From: Plantactinospora sp040120695
Lineage (GTDB): Bacteria > Actinomycetota > Actinomycetes > Mycobacteriales > Micromonosporaceae
Length of the DNA: 64,000 nt
Reading direction: 5' to 3'
NCBI RefSeq assembly: GCF_040120695.1
Contig: NZ_JBEEAC010000024.1
Location: 1-64,000 of the forward strand
A program made the position numbers and the translations under genes. The notes below the pieces were generated by a model. That model did not search any database. It worked only from the letters and a program-made list of their open reading frames with translations, and was not told the DNA's origin. Positions within the stretch are counted from its first letter, which is position 1. Every line of letters starts with the position of its first letter. Shown here piece by piece: positions 33,295 to 41,277 of the stretch.

Positions 33295-34196
33295 GCTGCC
33301 TCCTTCTGATCGTGCAGGCGGATGCCGCCGGAGACGTCGCCGATGGCGTCCACCACCGTGTTGCTGATCTGCTCCGCGTACCCCAGGGCCTTGGCGAGGC
33401 CGAACGCCGCAAGGGGACCGGAGGAGTGCAGGCTCGCCACGCCCAGTCCCGCGACGAGGTCGATGTAGGCCATGACGTCCTTGAGCATCAAGGTGTTCGT
33501 CAGGCCGCCCTTGAGATAGTCACCATGGATTATCTTCGGAAAGCGGTTCAGGGTGGCGAAGTTGACGCCGGAGCTGGAGTTGAGGACGTCGAGCAGGACC
33601 TGCAGGTCCAGGCCCGCCTTCTTGCCCGCGACCATGACTTCGGCGGTCGCCGACAGCGCGATCGCGTTCAGGAAGTTGTTCAGCAACTTCGCCGCGTGCC
33701 CGGCGCCGGTACTCCCGAGATGGAAGATCTTCGCCGCGAGGTGCTCGAGCACGGGCCGTACCTGGTCGAGCGGCTGCTCCTCACCGCCGACCATGAGGGT
33801 GAGCTCGCCCTTTTCCGCGGCGGCTGCACCGCCGGAAACGCCGGCATCCACGTAGGCCACCCCCCGCGCTGCGAGGAGGCCGTGAATGTGGCGGGTGGAG
33901 GCGGGATCGGAGGTGCTGAGGTCGACGATGATCTGGCCTTCGCGGGCCGCGTGAACCGCCCCATCAGGGCCCAACATGACCGCCTCCACCACCCGGCTGC
34001 TGGGCAGCGACAGCAGAACGACTTCGGTGTTGCGGACGACGTCAACGGCAGATGCCGCAGTGTCCGCCCCGGCCGCCGCTATCCGCACCGCCTGGGTGTC
34101 GAACCCGAGCACCTCCACGCCGCCCTGAACCAGGCAGCGGGTCATCCGTCCGCCCATGTTGCCTAGGCCGATGAAGCCCACGCGCTGTCCGGTCAC
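33291..34196 (-). CDS. Second beta-hydroxyacid dehydrogenase (3-HIBDH family)
   Basis: 301 residues. Rossmann motif VGFIGLGNMGGRMTRCLVQG, substrate segment YVDAGVSGGAAAAEKGELTL, catalytic Lys in GAGHAAKLLNNFLNAI. It differs from the paralogue at 31597 in the substrate loop (DAGVSGGAAAA against DAPVSGGVEGA), suggesting a different substrate. GTG start at 34196 overlaps the SDR stop (GTGA); the long open frame upstream of it is a shadow of the SDR gene. Position and coupling make it part of the same pathway. Confidence 0.9.
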   Translation of the reverse strand: MTGQRVGFIGLGNMGGRMTRCLVQGGVEVLGFDTQAVRIAAAGADTAASAVDVVRNTEVVLLSLPSSRVVEAVMLGPDGAVHAAREGQIIVDLSTSDPASTRHIHGLLAARGVAYVDAGVSGGAAAAEKGELTLMVGGEEQPLDQVRPVLEHLAAKIFHLGSTGAGHAAKLLNNFLNAIALSATAEVMVAGKKAGLDLQVLLDVLNSSSGVNFATLNRFPKIIHGDYLKGGLTNTLMLKDVMAYIDLVAGLGVASLHSSGPLAAFGLAKALGYAEQISNTVVDAIGDVSGGIRLHDQKEAA

Positions 34197-35110
34197 TGTT
34201 GCACCCCTTGCGTGAAGTCGCCGCCGTACAACGCGCGGTCCAGTGTGGCCGTGTCCCAGGCACCCGCGCCGCTGGACGGTCGGAGCGTGTTCAGCCAGGA
34301 CGCTCCACCGTCGGCCGACACGACCTGACCGGTCAGGTACGACGCGTCGTCGCTGAGCAGGAAAGCCACCACCGCCGCGATCTCCTCCGGCCGGCCGGCA
34401 CGCCGCAGCGGGGTGGTCGACGCCCGGCGCACCATGTCGCTCTTGCCACCGACCATCGATCCAGCCGCCCCGAAGAGTTCGGTCGGGACGATGCCCGGCG
34501 CCACCGCGTTGACCCGGATGCCCAGCGGGCCACCGTAGACCGCCGCGCCACGCACCAAGCCGACCACGCCGTGCTTGGAGGTCTGGTACGCCAGCAGGTC
34601 GGCGCTCCCGCCCAGACTCGCGATTGACGCGGTGACCACTATGTGCCCGACCGAGCGTCGCCGCCGGAACTGGCGGAAGGCGGCCCGGACGCCAAGGAAC
34701 TGCCCGCGTACGTTCACCGCGCAAACGCGGTCGAAGTCTTCGACGGTCACGTCCGGCAGGGCGGCGAAACTGCCGAAGATGCCGGCGTTGAGGTGGAAGA
34801 GGTCCACCCGACCGAACGCCGCCACCGCCTCGGCCATGTACCGCTCGACGTCACTCTCGCTCGAGACGTCGGCGGTGACCGCGATCGCTTCGGTCGGAAG
34901 CGATTCCGCCACGTGCCGGGCCGAGTCTCCGTCGATGTCGACGACGACGATCCTCGCACCCTCGGCGGCCAGACGCTCCGCAGAAGCCCGACCGAGGCCC
35001 CCAGCGGCGCCGGTCACCAACGCCACCTTCCCGGCAAGCCGGGAGGACTTCCCTGCTGCTCCGTTCCCTTGCACGCCATCTGAAGCCTTGAACGGCCCGT
35101 CAGGGGACAC
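34193..35110 (-). CDS. Short-chain dehydrogenase/reductase
   Basis: 305 residues. Classical SDR: TGAAGGLGRASAERLAAEGA (cofactor, TGxxxGxG), DIDGD after the second strand favouring NAD, NAGIFGSF, catalytic Ser in VTASIASLGG, Tyr-Lys in LAYQTSKHG, and DASYLTGQVVSADGGASW near the end. A 40-residue C-terminal tail (ending FTQGVQQ) exceeds the usual 250-residue size. GTG start at 35110 with GAGGTGG upstream. In the pathway proposed for this island it would oxidise a secondary alcohol to the ketone used by the flavin monooxygenase; that role is inferred. Confidence 0.9.
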   Translation of the reverse strand: MSPDGPFKASDGVQGNGAAGKSSRLAGKVALVTGAAGGLGRASAERLAAEGARIVVVDIDGDSARHVAESLPTEAIAVTADVSSESDVERYMAEAVAAFGRVDLFHLNAGIFGSFAALPDVTVEDFDRVCAVNVRGQFLGVRAAFRQFRRRRSVGHIVVTASIASLGGSADLLAYQTSKHGVVGLVRGAAVYGGPLGIRVNAVAPGIVPTELFGAAGSMVGGKSDMVRRASTTPLRRAGRPEEIAAVVAFLLSDDASYLTGQVVSADGGASWLNTLRPSSGAGAWDTATLDRALYGGDFTQGVQQ

Positions 35111-35119
35111 AGATCCACC

Positions 35120-35917
35120 TCATCCGATCGTTCCCACCAAACCTGACAACTCACCCTCGCTGGTTACCGTCAGACGATCCAGCGTGCCCGGGTCGTGGCC
35201 GGGTACGAGGATGGCGTCCTCATCCGCGACCATTTGTTTGATCCGGTCGAACCCGGCGTACATCGCCGGCAGGTCACTGACGAAGGCGAAGGGGATATCG
35301 CGCTCGATTTCTTCGAAGTAGTGAATCGCGTCGGAGGCGAGGAGGACGATGCCGTCGGCCGTGCTCACCCGTACGATGCACTGGCCCGGGGTGTGTCCAC
35401 CGACCTCCAGCAGTTCGATGCCCGGGGCGAGTTCCAGTCGACCGTTGAAGGTGCGTGTCCGCCCCTCGTCGCGTGCCTTCACCAGGTCGTCGATCTCCCT
35501 GAACTCCACCGAATGTGCGAACTGCTTGCGGAAACGCATCTCGCTGGTCCAGAACTGCAGCTCCGCCTCGGTCAGGACGATGTCGGATTCTGGAAAGAGG
35601 TTCAGGTTGCCGATGTGGTCGTAGTGAGCATGGGTGACCACGACGGTTGGCCGCGACTCGCCGCGTACGCCGAGCGCCTCGAAGGCTCGCCAAGGATCGA
35701 CGAGGAATGTCCTGCCCCGTTTCTCGCCGCCGTCCCGGGAGAAGCCGGTGTCGATCACAAAGGTGCGGTGTTCGTTTCGGACGATCCAAAAGAAGTAGTC
35801 CATGTCCAGGTCTTCGTCCGGATGCCCGTAGATCGGGTAGTTGAGGTAGACCTCGCTCTTTCGCGCGGACCGGGTGCCGAACTTGACGACGAGTACCTGG
35901 TATCTGTCTGAAGTCAT
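35120..35917 (-). CDS. Metallo-beta-lactamase-fold lactonase (AHL-lactonase-like)
   Basis: 265 residues. Zinc motif VVTHAHYDHIGNLNLFP (HxHxDH), third-site His in LLEVGGHTPGQCIV, bridging Asp in VLLASDAIHYFEEIE, and the last His in ILVPGHDPGTLDRL. The order and the N-terminal YPIYGHPDEDLDMDYFFWIV resemble N-acyl-homoserine lactonases. Such enzymes open small lactone rings, which fits the ester-forming Baeyer-Villiger-type monooxygenase at the head of the operon; quorum quenching is an alternative role. 9-nt gap to the NTF2-like gene, no signal peptide. Confidence 0.9.
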   Translation of the reverse strand: MTSDRYQVLVVKFGTRSARKSEVYLNYPIYGHPDEDLDMDYFFWIVRNEHRTFVIDTGFSRDGGEKRGRTFLVDPWRAFEALGVRGESRPTVVVTHAHYDHIGNLNLFPESDIVLTEAELQFWTSEMRFRKQFAHSVEFREIDDLVKARDEGRTRTFNGRLELAPGIELLEVGGHTPGQCIVRVSTADGIVLLASDAIHYFEEIERDIPFAFVSDLPAMYAGFDRIKQMVADEDAILVPGHDPGTLDRLTVTSEGELSGLVGTIG

Positions 35918-35926
35918 CCGGTTTTC

Positions 35927-36445
35927 CTAGACACGACGGTCGGCATAGCGCTCACCCTGGTAGGGCCAGGGCTCGGACATGTCGGCGGCGGTGGGGTACC
36001 AGCCGTAGAAGACCTCCTTGGATTCGGCGAAGAAGGAGGTGATTCGGCGCTCGATGAGCCACCCGGCGGTGCTCCTGACATACGCCACGTCGTAGGCGCC
36101 CGAACTGTTGCGAATCGAGACGCGCCCGTCCACGATCCCGATGGCCCGGTACTGGAAGTGGACCCGACACGAGGCCGTGTCCCCGTCGATGTCGAACCTG
36201 GGCGTCATCATGTAGTGGATTCCGTGCCACGGCTGCTCGTTGCAGAACTTCGCGAGGTTCTCACGACCCGCAATGAAGTTGCCCGCCTGGCCGTCCATCA
36301 CTCGCGCTTGGTAGATGCCTTCCTCGGTGAAGAGGTTGGCCCACTCCTCCCCGTGCCGTCCGTCGTAGGTGGGCGCGTAAGAGCCTTCGATTCGCAACAA
36401 TGCCAGCGTGTCGGCGGTGAGATCAACTGCCGCTTCCTGCGTCAC
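35927..36445 (-). CDS. NTF2/SnoaL-like protein
   Basis: 172 residues of the SnoaL-like NTF2 superfamily: LLRIEGSYAPTYDGRHGEEW then LFTEEGIYQA, a middle helix FIAGRENLAKFCNEQPWHGI, and strands MMTPRFDIDGDTASCRVHFQ and YVRSTAGWLIERRITSFFAE. Members include ketosteroid isomerase, polyketide cyclases, scytalone-dehydratase-like enzymes and the beta subunits of ring-hydroxylating dioxygenases, so isomerase or dehydratase activity is possible. I chose GTG 36445, with AGGAAGGA upstream; an ATG at 36502 is also open. Lies between the transporter and lactonase genes. Confidence 0.8.
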   Translation of the reverse strand: MTQEAAVDLTADTLALLRIEGSYAPTYDGRHGEEWANLFTEEGIYQARVMDGQAGNFIAGRENLAKFCNEQPWHGIHYMMTPRFDIDGDTASCRVHFQYRAIGIVDGRVSIRNSSGAYDVAYVRSTAGWLIERRITSFFAESKEVFYGWYPTAADMSEPWPYQGERYADRRV

Positions 36446-36507
36446 CTCTGTTGTCCTTCCTGGTAGACGATGTTGACGATTGCGTGTACGTGTCTCGGCC
36501 ACCGTGG

Positions 36508-37203
36508 TCAGACCCCGACGGTGCTCCTAAGTTCCTCCATCGACTCACCCGTCACCTCTCCGGTCCCCACGACCTCACCCTTGACCAGGGCCACGTAGCG
36601 GCGTGCCAGGCGCGAGACAAGCCTCAGGTTCTGCTCGATCAGGAAGAGCGCCGTCCCTGTTTCGCCGATGGAGGCCAACGCGGCGATGACTTCGTCGATC
36701 GCAACCGGGGACAGACCCTCCGTCGGCTCGTCCAGCACGAGCACCCGGGGGTTGGACATCAGTGCCCGGCCGATGGCGAGCATCTGCTGCTGTCCACCGC
36801 TGAGCGCATGACCGTTGTAGCGCGCCCGCTCGGCGAGGATGGGGAAGAGCTCGTAGACGGACTGGAGGTTCCACGGCCCCTTCCGGGCATGTGCGGCGCC
36901 GAGGAGGAGGTTCTCCTCGACCGTCAGGTTGGAGAGGATGCGCCGGCCCTGCGGACAGAGCGCGATGCCTGCCCGAGACGCGTGGTATGCGCGGGTGGGC
37001 CTCAGCGGCTCACCGTCGACGAAGATCGAGCCTTCGACGCGAGGGATCCCGTACAACGCCATCGCGAGGGTGGACTTGCCGGCTCCGTTCCGTCCGACGA
37101 GGGCAACCGCTTCACCGCTCTCGATCGACAGGGAGACGTCCCGGAGGACCTGCGCCGGCCCGTAGAACGCCGATACCGTGTCAAGGGCCAGGACCGCGCT
37201 CAT
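36508..37203 (-). CDS. livF: Branched-chain-type ABC transporter ATPase LivF
   Basis: 231 residues. Walker A GRNGAGKST, signature LSGGQQQMLAIGRALM, Walker B VLVLDEPTEGLSP and an H-loop replaced by FLIEQNL as is normal in LivF. It pairs with LivG, the second ATPase, to drive uptake. The start overlaps the LivG stop (ATGA). In this island the importer most likely brings in the catabolic substrate (an acid or hydrophobic carboxylate) rather than amino acids. Confidence 0.9.
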   Translation of the reverse strand: MSAVLALDTVSAFYGPAQVLRDVSLSIESGEAVALVGRNGAGKSTLAMALYGIPRVEGSIFVDGEPLRPTRAYHASRAGIALCPQGRRILSNLTVEENLLLGAAHARKGPWNLQSVYELFPILAERARYNGHALSGGQQQMLAIGRALMSNPRVLVLDEPTEGLSPVAIDEVIAALASIGETGTALFLIEQNLRLVSRLARRYVALVKGEVVGTGEVTGESMEELRSTVGV

Positions 37204-37895
37204 TCTTCCCTCCCCAGGTAGGCGTCTCGCACACCGTGGTCCTGCCGCACCTCTGCGGGGGACCCGGACATCAGGACGCGGCCCAGGTTGAGAACCGTGA
37301 TGTCATCGCAGATCTCGAACACCGCATCCACGTCGTGCTCGATGTAGAGCACCGCCATGTCGCGCTCCTGGGCCAGATGTCGGATGAAGCGCGCCAGCTC
37401 CAGGCTCTGCGAGCGCGACAGCCCCGCCCCTGGCTCGTCCGCCAGGAGCACCGCCGGCCGGCCCACCAGCGCCATCCCGATGTCGACCCGTCGTTGGTCG
37501 CCGTACGAGATCTGTCCGCACCTGCGGTCCAGCAGTGGCTCCAGCCCCAGGGCGACGACGAGCTCGTCGACGCTCTCGTCGCGCAGCGTGTGGCCGACCA
37601 GCTCGAAGTGAGCCCGGACGGTGAGGTCGGGAAAGACACTGGTTCGCTGGAACGATCGCGCGATGCCGTGGCGACGCCGCCAGGTGATCGATCGGCCGGC
37701 CACGTTCTCCCCGTTGTACATGATCGACGCCTTGCCGCCGCGTCGACGCCCGGAAACCACGTCGACGAACGTCGACTTGCCGGCGCCGTTCGGCCCGATC
37801 ACTCCGTGGACGCGGCCGCGCTGGAGGTCCAGCCCTACGTCTTCGAGCGCCGTCACACCCTTGAACCGGACGGTGACGTCGCGAACCGTAAGCAC
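37200..37895 (-). CDS. livG: Branched-chain-type ABC transporter ATPase LivG
   Basis: 231 residues. Walker A GPNGAGKST, LivG-type insertion ITWRRRHGIARSFQRTSVFP, signature ISYGDQRRVDIGMAL (YGDQ instead of SGGQ), and Walker B AVLLADEPGAGLSRSQ. GTG at 37895 or TTG at 37898; both follow a poor ribosome site and coupling from LivM 18 nt upstream is likely. Partner of LivF. Confidence 0.9.
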   Translation of the reverse strand: MLTVRDVTVRFKGVTALEDVGLDLQRGRVHGVIGPNGAGKSTFVDVVSGRRRGGKASIMYNGENVAGRSITWRRRHGIARSFQRTSVFPDLTVRAHFELVGHTLRDESVDELVVALGLEPLLDRRCGQISYGDQRRVDIGMALVGRPAVLLADEPGAGLSRSQSLELARFIRHLAQERDMAVLYIEHDVDAVFEICDDITVLNLGRVLMSGSPAEVRQDHGVRDAYLGREE

Positions 37896-37913
37896 CAACT
37901 GTTTCTCACCGCC

Positions 37914-38993
37914 TCAGTTCGTCCTGGCTAGGTCCACCGGTGGTAGGCGGCGTTCTCGGTGTCGGGTCCACTGCTCCTGCAACGATCCGACCACTCCTGC
38001 CTTGCCGAAGACCATGACGAGGATGACCGCGATACCGACGTACAGCTGCCATTCGTTTCGACCACCCGAAACGAGCATCGCGTTGCCGAGGGTGTAGATG
38101 AGCGCGCCCCACAGCGGACCGGACGCAACCCAGCAGCCACCGATGAAGGACACGATCAGCGCATTGCCCGAGGTGGTCCAGGCGAGGACGTCGAGGGACA
38201 GGAAGGAGTTGTAGAGGGCGAAAAGCAGACCCGCGATGCCGGCAACCAACGCCGAAACGAGGTAGGCGGCCAGGACCGGAAGGTAGGTATTGGAGCCGTT
38301 GAACCTGACCCGCTCCTCGTTCTCGCGGATCGCCTCGAGGAGCTTCCCGAAGCGGGAGCGTCCGATGAGACCCAGGGCGATGAGGGCCAGCGCCACCACC
38401 GCCCAGCAGATGATCCACATGGTGACCGGGTCGGAGAAGTCTCGGGCGGTGAGGCCGAGCAGCGTGCCGTTCATGCGCACCGGCAACCCGTCGTCGCCAC
38501 CGGTTACCGAGCGGGTCTGGGTGAGCCCTGCGAGCGTGAAGACGAACTGTCCAAACGCCAGGGTGAGCATGGTGAACGCAATGCCGCGGGACCTTACGAG
38601 GAGACTGCCCACCGCCAGCGCTACCGCCACCACCACACCGAGCGCCAGCATCAGCGCCGGTACGATCTCGAGGCCCCCGTGCGTGCTGAGCGCCCCGAAG
38701 GCGTACGCCGCGCCACCGAAATAGAGCGCGTGCCCCAGGCTGACCATGCCCAGACGCCGGATCAGGAACGCCACGCCCAAACCGAAGACGCCCAGGATCG
38801 CAGCGTTGACGAGCAGATGGCGCTGGTACGGGCCGGTCACGACCAGTGGAACGAGAAAGCCGATCGCCACCAGAGCGACGTTCACCACCCACTTCGCCCG
38901 AAGGCGCGGCCTGCCCGGTCGGGAATCGGCACCCCCAGAGACCTCTTCCGCCCTGGTACGTGGCCCCATCGAGTCCTCCGACGTCAAGGTCAT
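37914..38993 (-). CDS. livM: Branched-chain-type ABC transporter permease LivM
   Basis: 359 residues. A 35-residue charged N-terminus then about ten helices with the family core LGMVSLGHALYFGGAAYAFG (GHA...G), SRGIAFTMLTLAFGQFVFTL, and the ATPase-contact region RSRFGKLLEAIRENEERVRF. The start overlaps the LivH stop by ATGA, so both are co-translated. Forms the channel together with LivH. Confidence 0.9.
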   Translation of the reverse strand: MTLTSEDSMGPRTRAEEVSGGADSRPGRPRLRAKWVVNVALVAIGFLVPLVVTGPYQRHLLVNAAILGVFGLGVAFLIRRLGMVSLGHALYFGGAAYAFGALSTHGGLEIVPALMLALGVVVAVALAVGSLLVRSRGIAFTMLTLAFGQFVFTLAGLTQTRSVTGGDDGLPVRMNGTLLGLTARDFSDPVTMWIICWAVVALALIALGLIGRSRFGKLLEAIRENEERVRFNGSNTYLPVLAAYLVSALVAGIAGLLFALYNSFLSLDVLAWTTSGNALIVSFIGGCWVASGPLWGALIYTLGNAMLVSGGRNEWQLYVGIAVILVMVFGKAGVVGSLQEQWTRHRERRLPPVDLARTN

Positions 38994-39841
38994 GTCTCAA
39001 TCCTTCCTGCGATGCCGCGCGGATGGACGATCAGAACGACGATCATCACCACGTACGGCGTTAGCGCGGACCAGCCGGGGAGGTTCACGTCGCCGGCCAC
39101 CTGAATGAGGCCGAGCGCGATGGCCGCGATCGCCGCTCCGCCGATGCTTCCCAGGCCACCGACGGTCGTGACGATCAGCGCGATGACGAGGATCCGCGCG
39201 CCCATGTCGATGCTCACCGTGGCGTAGGGAGCGACCAGGACCCCGGCCACGCCCGCCAGGCCGAAGCTCACGGCGGCGACGACGGCGTTGAGCCTGTCGG
39301 TGTTGACTCCGGCGACGCCGGTCATCTCCAGGTCGCGGCTTGCGGCCCGGACGTGCAGGCCCATCTTCGAATAGCGCAGCCAGGAGGCGATGCCGATCGC
39401 CACGGCAAGGCTGAAGATGATGATGAAAAGCCGGTACGACGGGTAGGCGTCACCCAGCACGCTGACGGACCTGTCGAAGGGTGCCGGCGGATCAAGCGCC
39501 TTGGGCTGGGTCCCCCAGACGATGACGACGATGTTCTCGATGACCAGCGCGCCGCCGTAGGTGATGATGGCCAACTCGATGGGATCTCGGCTCCGCAGGA
39601 ACCTGAATGCGCCCCTGTCTACCAGGTAGCCGACCAGCGCCAGGACGATTGGGACCGTCACCAACGCGAGCCAGAACGAGACCGCCGAGCTGAGGGAATA
39701 GGCGGTGTAGGCGCTGAACATGTACAGCGCGCCGTGACCAAAGTTGAAGACGCCGCCGAGCCCGAAGATCATCGCGAGGCCGAGTGCGAGGATGAGCAGC
39801 AGCGAGCCATAGGCGAGCGCGTTCAGGAGCTGAATTGCCAT
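38990..39841 (-). CDS. livH: Branched-chain-type ABC transporter permease LivH
   Basis: 283 residues, about eight helices: LAYGSLLLILALGLAMIFGL, GVFNFGHGALYMFSAYTAYS (NFGHG hallmark), and WLRYSKMGLHVRAASRDLEM, TGVAGVNTDRLN as the ATPase-contact loop. ATG 39841 was chosen because the family begins at MAIQLLNAL; the open frame further upstream overlaps the binding-protein gene and is a shadow. 25 nt downstream of the binding-protein gene. Confidence 0.9.
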   Translation of the reverse strand: MAIQLLNALAYGSLLLILALGLAMIFGLGGVFNFGHGALYMFSAYTAYSLSSAVSFWLALVTVPIVLALVGYLVDRGAFRFLRSRDPIELAIITYGGALVIENIVVIVWGTQPKALDPPAPFDRSVSVLGDAYPSYRLFIIIFSLAVAIGIASWLRYSKMGLHVRAASRDLEMTGVAGVNTDRLNAVVAAVSFGLAGVAGVLVAPYATVSIDMGARILVIALIVTTVGGLGSIGGAAIAAIALGLIQVAGDVNLPGWSALTPYVVMIVVLIVHPRGIAGRIET

Positions 39842-39866
39842 GAGTGACCTCGCTTGGTAGAAGCCG

Positions 39867-41126
39867 CTACATCTTGCACTCGGGAGACACGGGCATGGAG
39901 ACCTTGTCCCGGTCGACGGCTGCCGTGATGTTCCACTTGATTCCGCCGGTGGCATCGTCGCGGACGATCTGACCGAACCAGTTCTCCCGCTGGATCTGGT
40001 GGTCCTCCGCGCGCAGCTCGACATTGCCCATGATCGTGTCGCCGCTGAATCCGGTCAGCTGCTTGGCCAGGGTCGTCGCTTCGGTTGAGTCAGCCTCGGC
40101 AACAGCGGCCAGCAGCAGTTCCAGTGCGACGAAAGTGTTCGCCTCGATGTAGAACGGCTCGCGCCCGAACTCCTTCTTGAACGCCTCGACGAACTTCTTG
40201 TTGCGCTCGTTGTCGAGTGTGGGATCGTAGCCCGGCACACCATAGAGGCCGAGGCCGGCGTCGCCGATGGCGTCGAAGACCAGTACGTCGAAACTGTTGA
40301 CCCCCACAATGGCGTCGAAGTGGTCGAGCACGCCGTACTGGCTCGCCTGCTTGAAGAAGGTGATGGCGTCGGCGCCGGCGACCCCGGTGAAGAGGCCGGT
40401 GGTCCCCTCGTTGAGCAGCTGAGAAATGTAGGACCCGTAGTCGGCATGGGTGAGCGGCGGAAAGTGCCCGGGCGCGACCGTGGTGCCGGGTTGGCTCTCG
40501 ACGAGGCGCTTGAACGCGTCGTACGCGTCGTGACCGAACGCGTAGTCCGAGCACAACGCACTCCAGCTCTTGATGCCCAGGCCCCGCACGCCATCGGCGA
40601 GGGTGTTCAGGTTCATGCTCACGCTGGGCACTGTGCGGAAGTAGAGCGGATTGCAGGTAGCGCCGGTGAGCCCGTCGGCCTGGGCGTCCGGATCGATGAA
40701 CAGCAGCCCTAGGCGGTCGAGCGACTCCTGGATTGCCGCGGACTGGGCCGACGAGAAGTAGCCGGTCAGGATATCGAACCCGTCCTGGCGCACCGCGCTC
40801 TCGACCGCACGGATGGCGTCAGCCGTCTCCCCGTTGTTCGGATAGATCTTGAGCTCGATCTTGCGCCCGTTGGCGCCGCCGGCATCGTTCAGGTACTTCG
40901 CGGCGAAGGGTGCCATATCCAGGACCGCGCGACCGTAGATCGCCAGCGCGCCGGAGGTCGCCGAGGTGACCGCGATCCTGATCGGGTCTCCGTCGGAGCC
41001 CGACCCGCCGTCGTCGCCTCCGCACCCGGCCAACACGCTCGGCAGAGCCATCATCCCGAGGGCGCCAGCGGATCCCTTGATCATCTGCCGACGCGAGAGC
41101 TTCGGATACTGTATTTGAGAGTTCAT
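39867..41126 (-). CDS. Branched-chain-type ABC substrate-binding lipoprotein
   Basis: 419 residues. The N-terminus combines a twin-Arg motif (SRRQMIKGSAG) with a lipobox (LPSVLAGCGG), so it is a Tat-exported, lipid-anchored protein, as common in actinomycetes. The mature part has the type-1 binding fold of Leu/Ile/Val and amide-binding proteins (UrtA/FmdD-like): IRIAVTSATSGALAIYGRAV, KIELKIYPNNGETADAIRAV, GFDILTGYFSSAQSAAIQES, and NWFGQIVRDDATGGIKWN. Second gene of the island; it defines which substrate the importer takes, probably the parent compound or its acid. Confidence 0.9.
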   Translation of the reverse strand: MNSQIQYPKLSRRQMIKGSAGALGMMALPSVLAGCGGDDGGSGSDGDPIRIAVTSATSGALAIYGRAVLDMAPFAAKYLNDAGGANGRKIELKIYPNNGETADAIRAVESAVRQDGFDILTGYFSSAQSAAIQESLDRLGLLFIDPDAQADGLTGATCNPLYFRTVPSVSMNLNTLADGVRGLGIKSWSALCSDYAFGHDAYDAFKRLVESQPGTTVAPGHFPPLTHADYGSYISQLLNEGTTGLFTGVAGADAITFFKQASQYGVLDHFDAIVGVNSFDVLVFDAIGDAGLGLYGVPGYDPTLDNERNKKFVEAFKKEFGREPFYIEANTFVALELLLAAVAEADSTEATTLAKQLTGFSGDTIMGNVELRAEDHQIQRENWFGQIVRDDATGGIKWNITAAVDRDKVSMPVSPECKM

Positions 41127-41277
41127 TGCTACTCCTGATTCGGCTCGACGCCTCCGTCGAGGGCATTGATCGATGTGATTGGTGTCGTTCCGCTTGTGCG
41201 GCTCGTAGGCCGCTGCCCCGTTGCCCTGGTGATGCCACCCGTCACCGACGGTTCGAGATCCGATCCGAGATGCCTGC

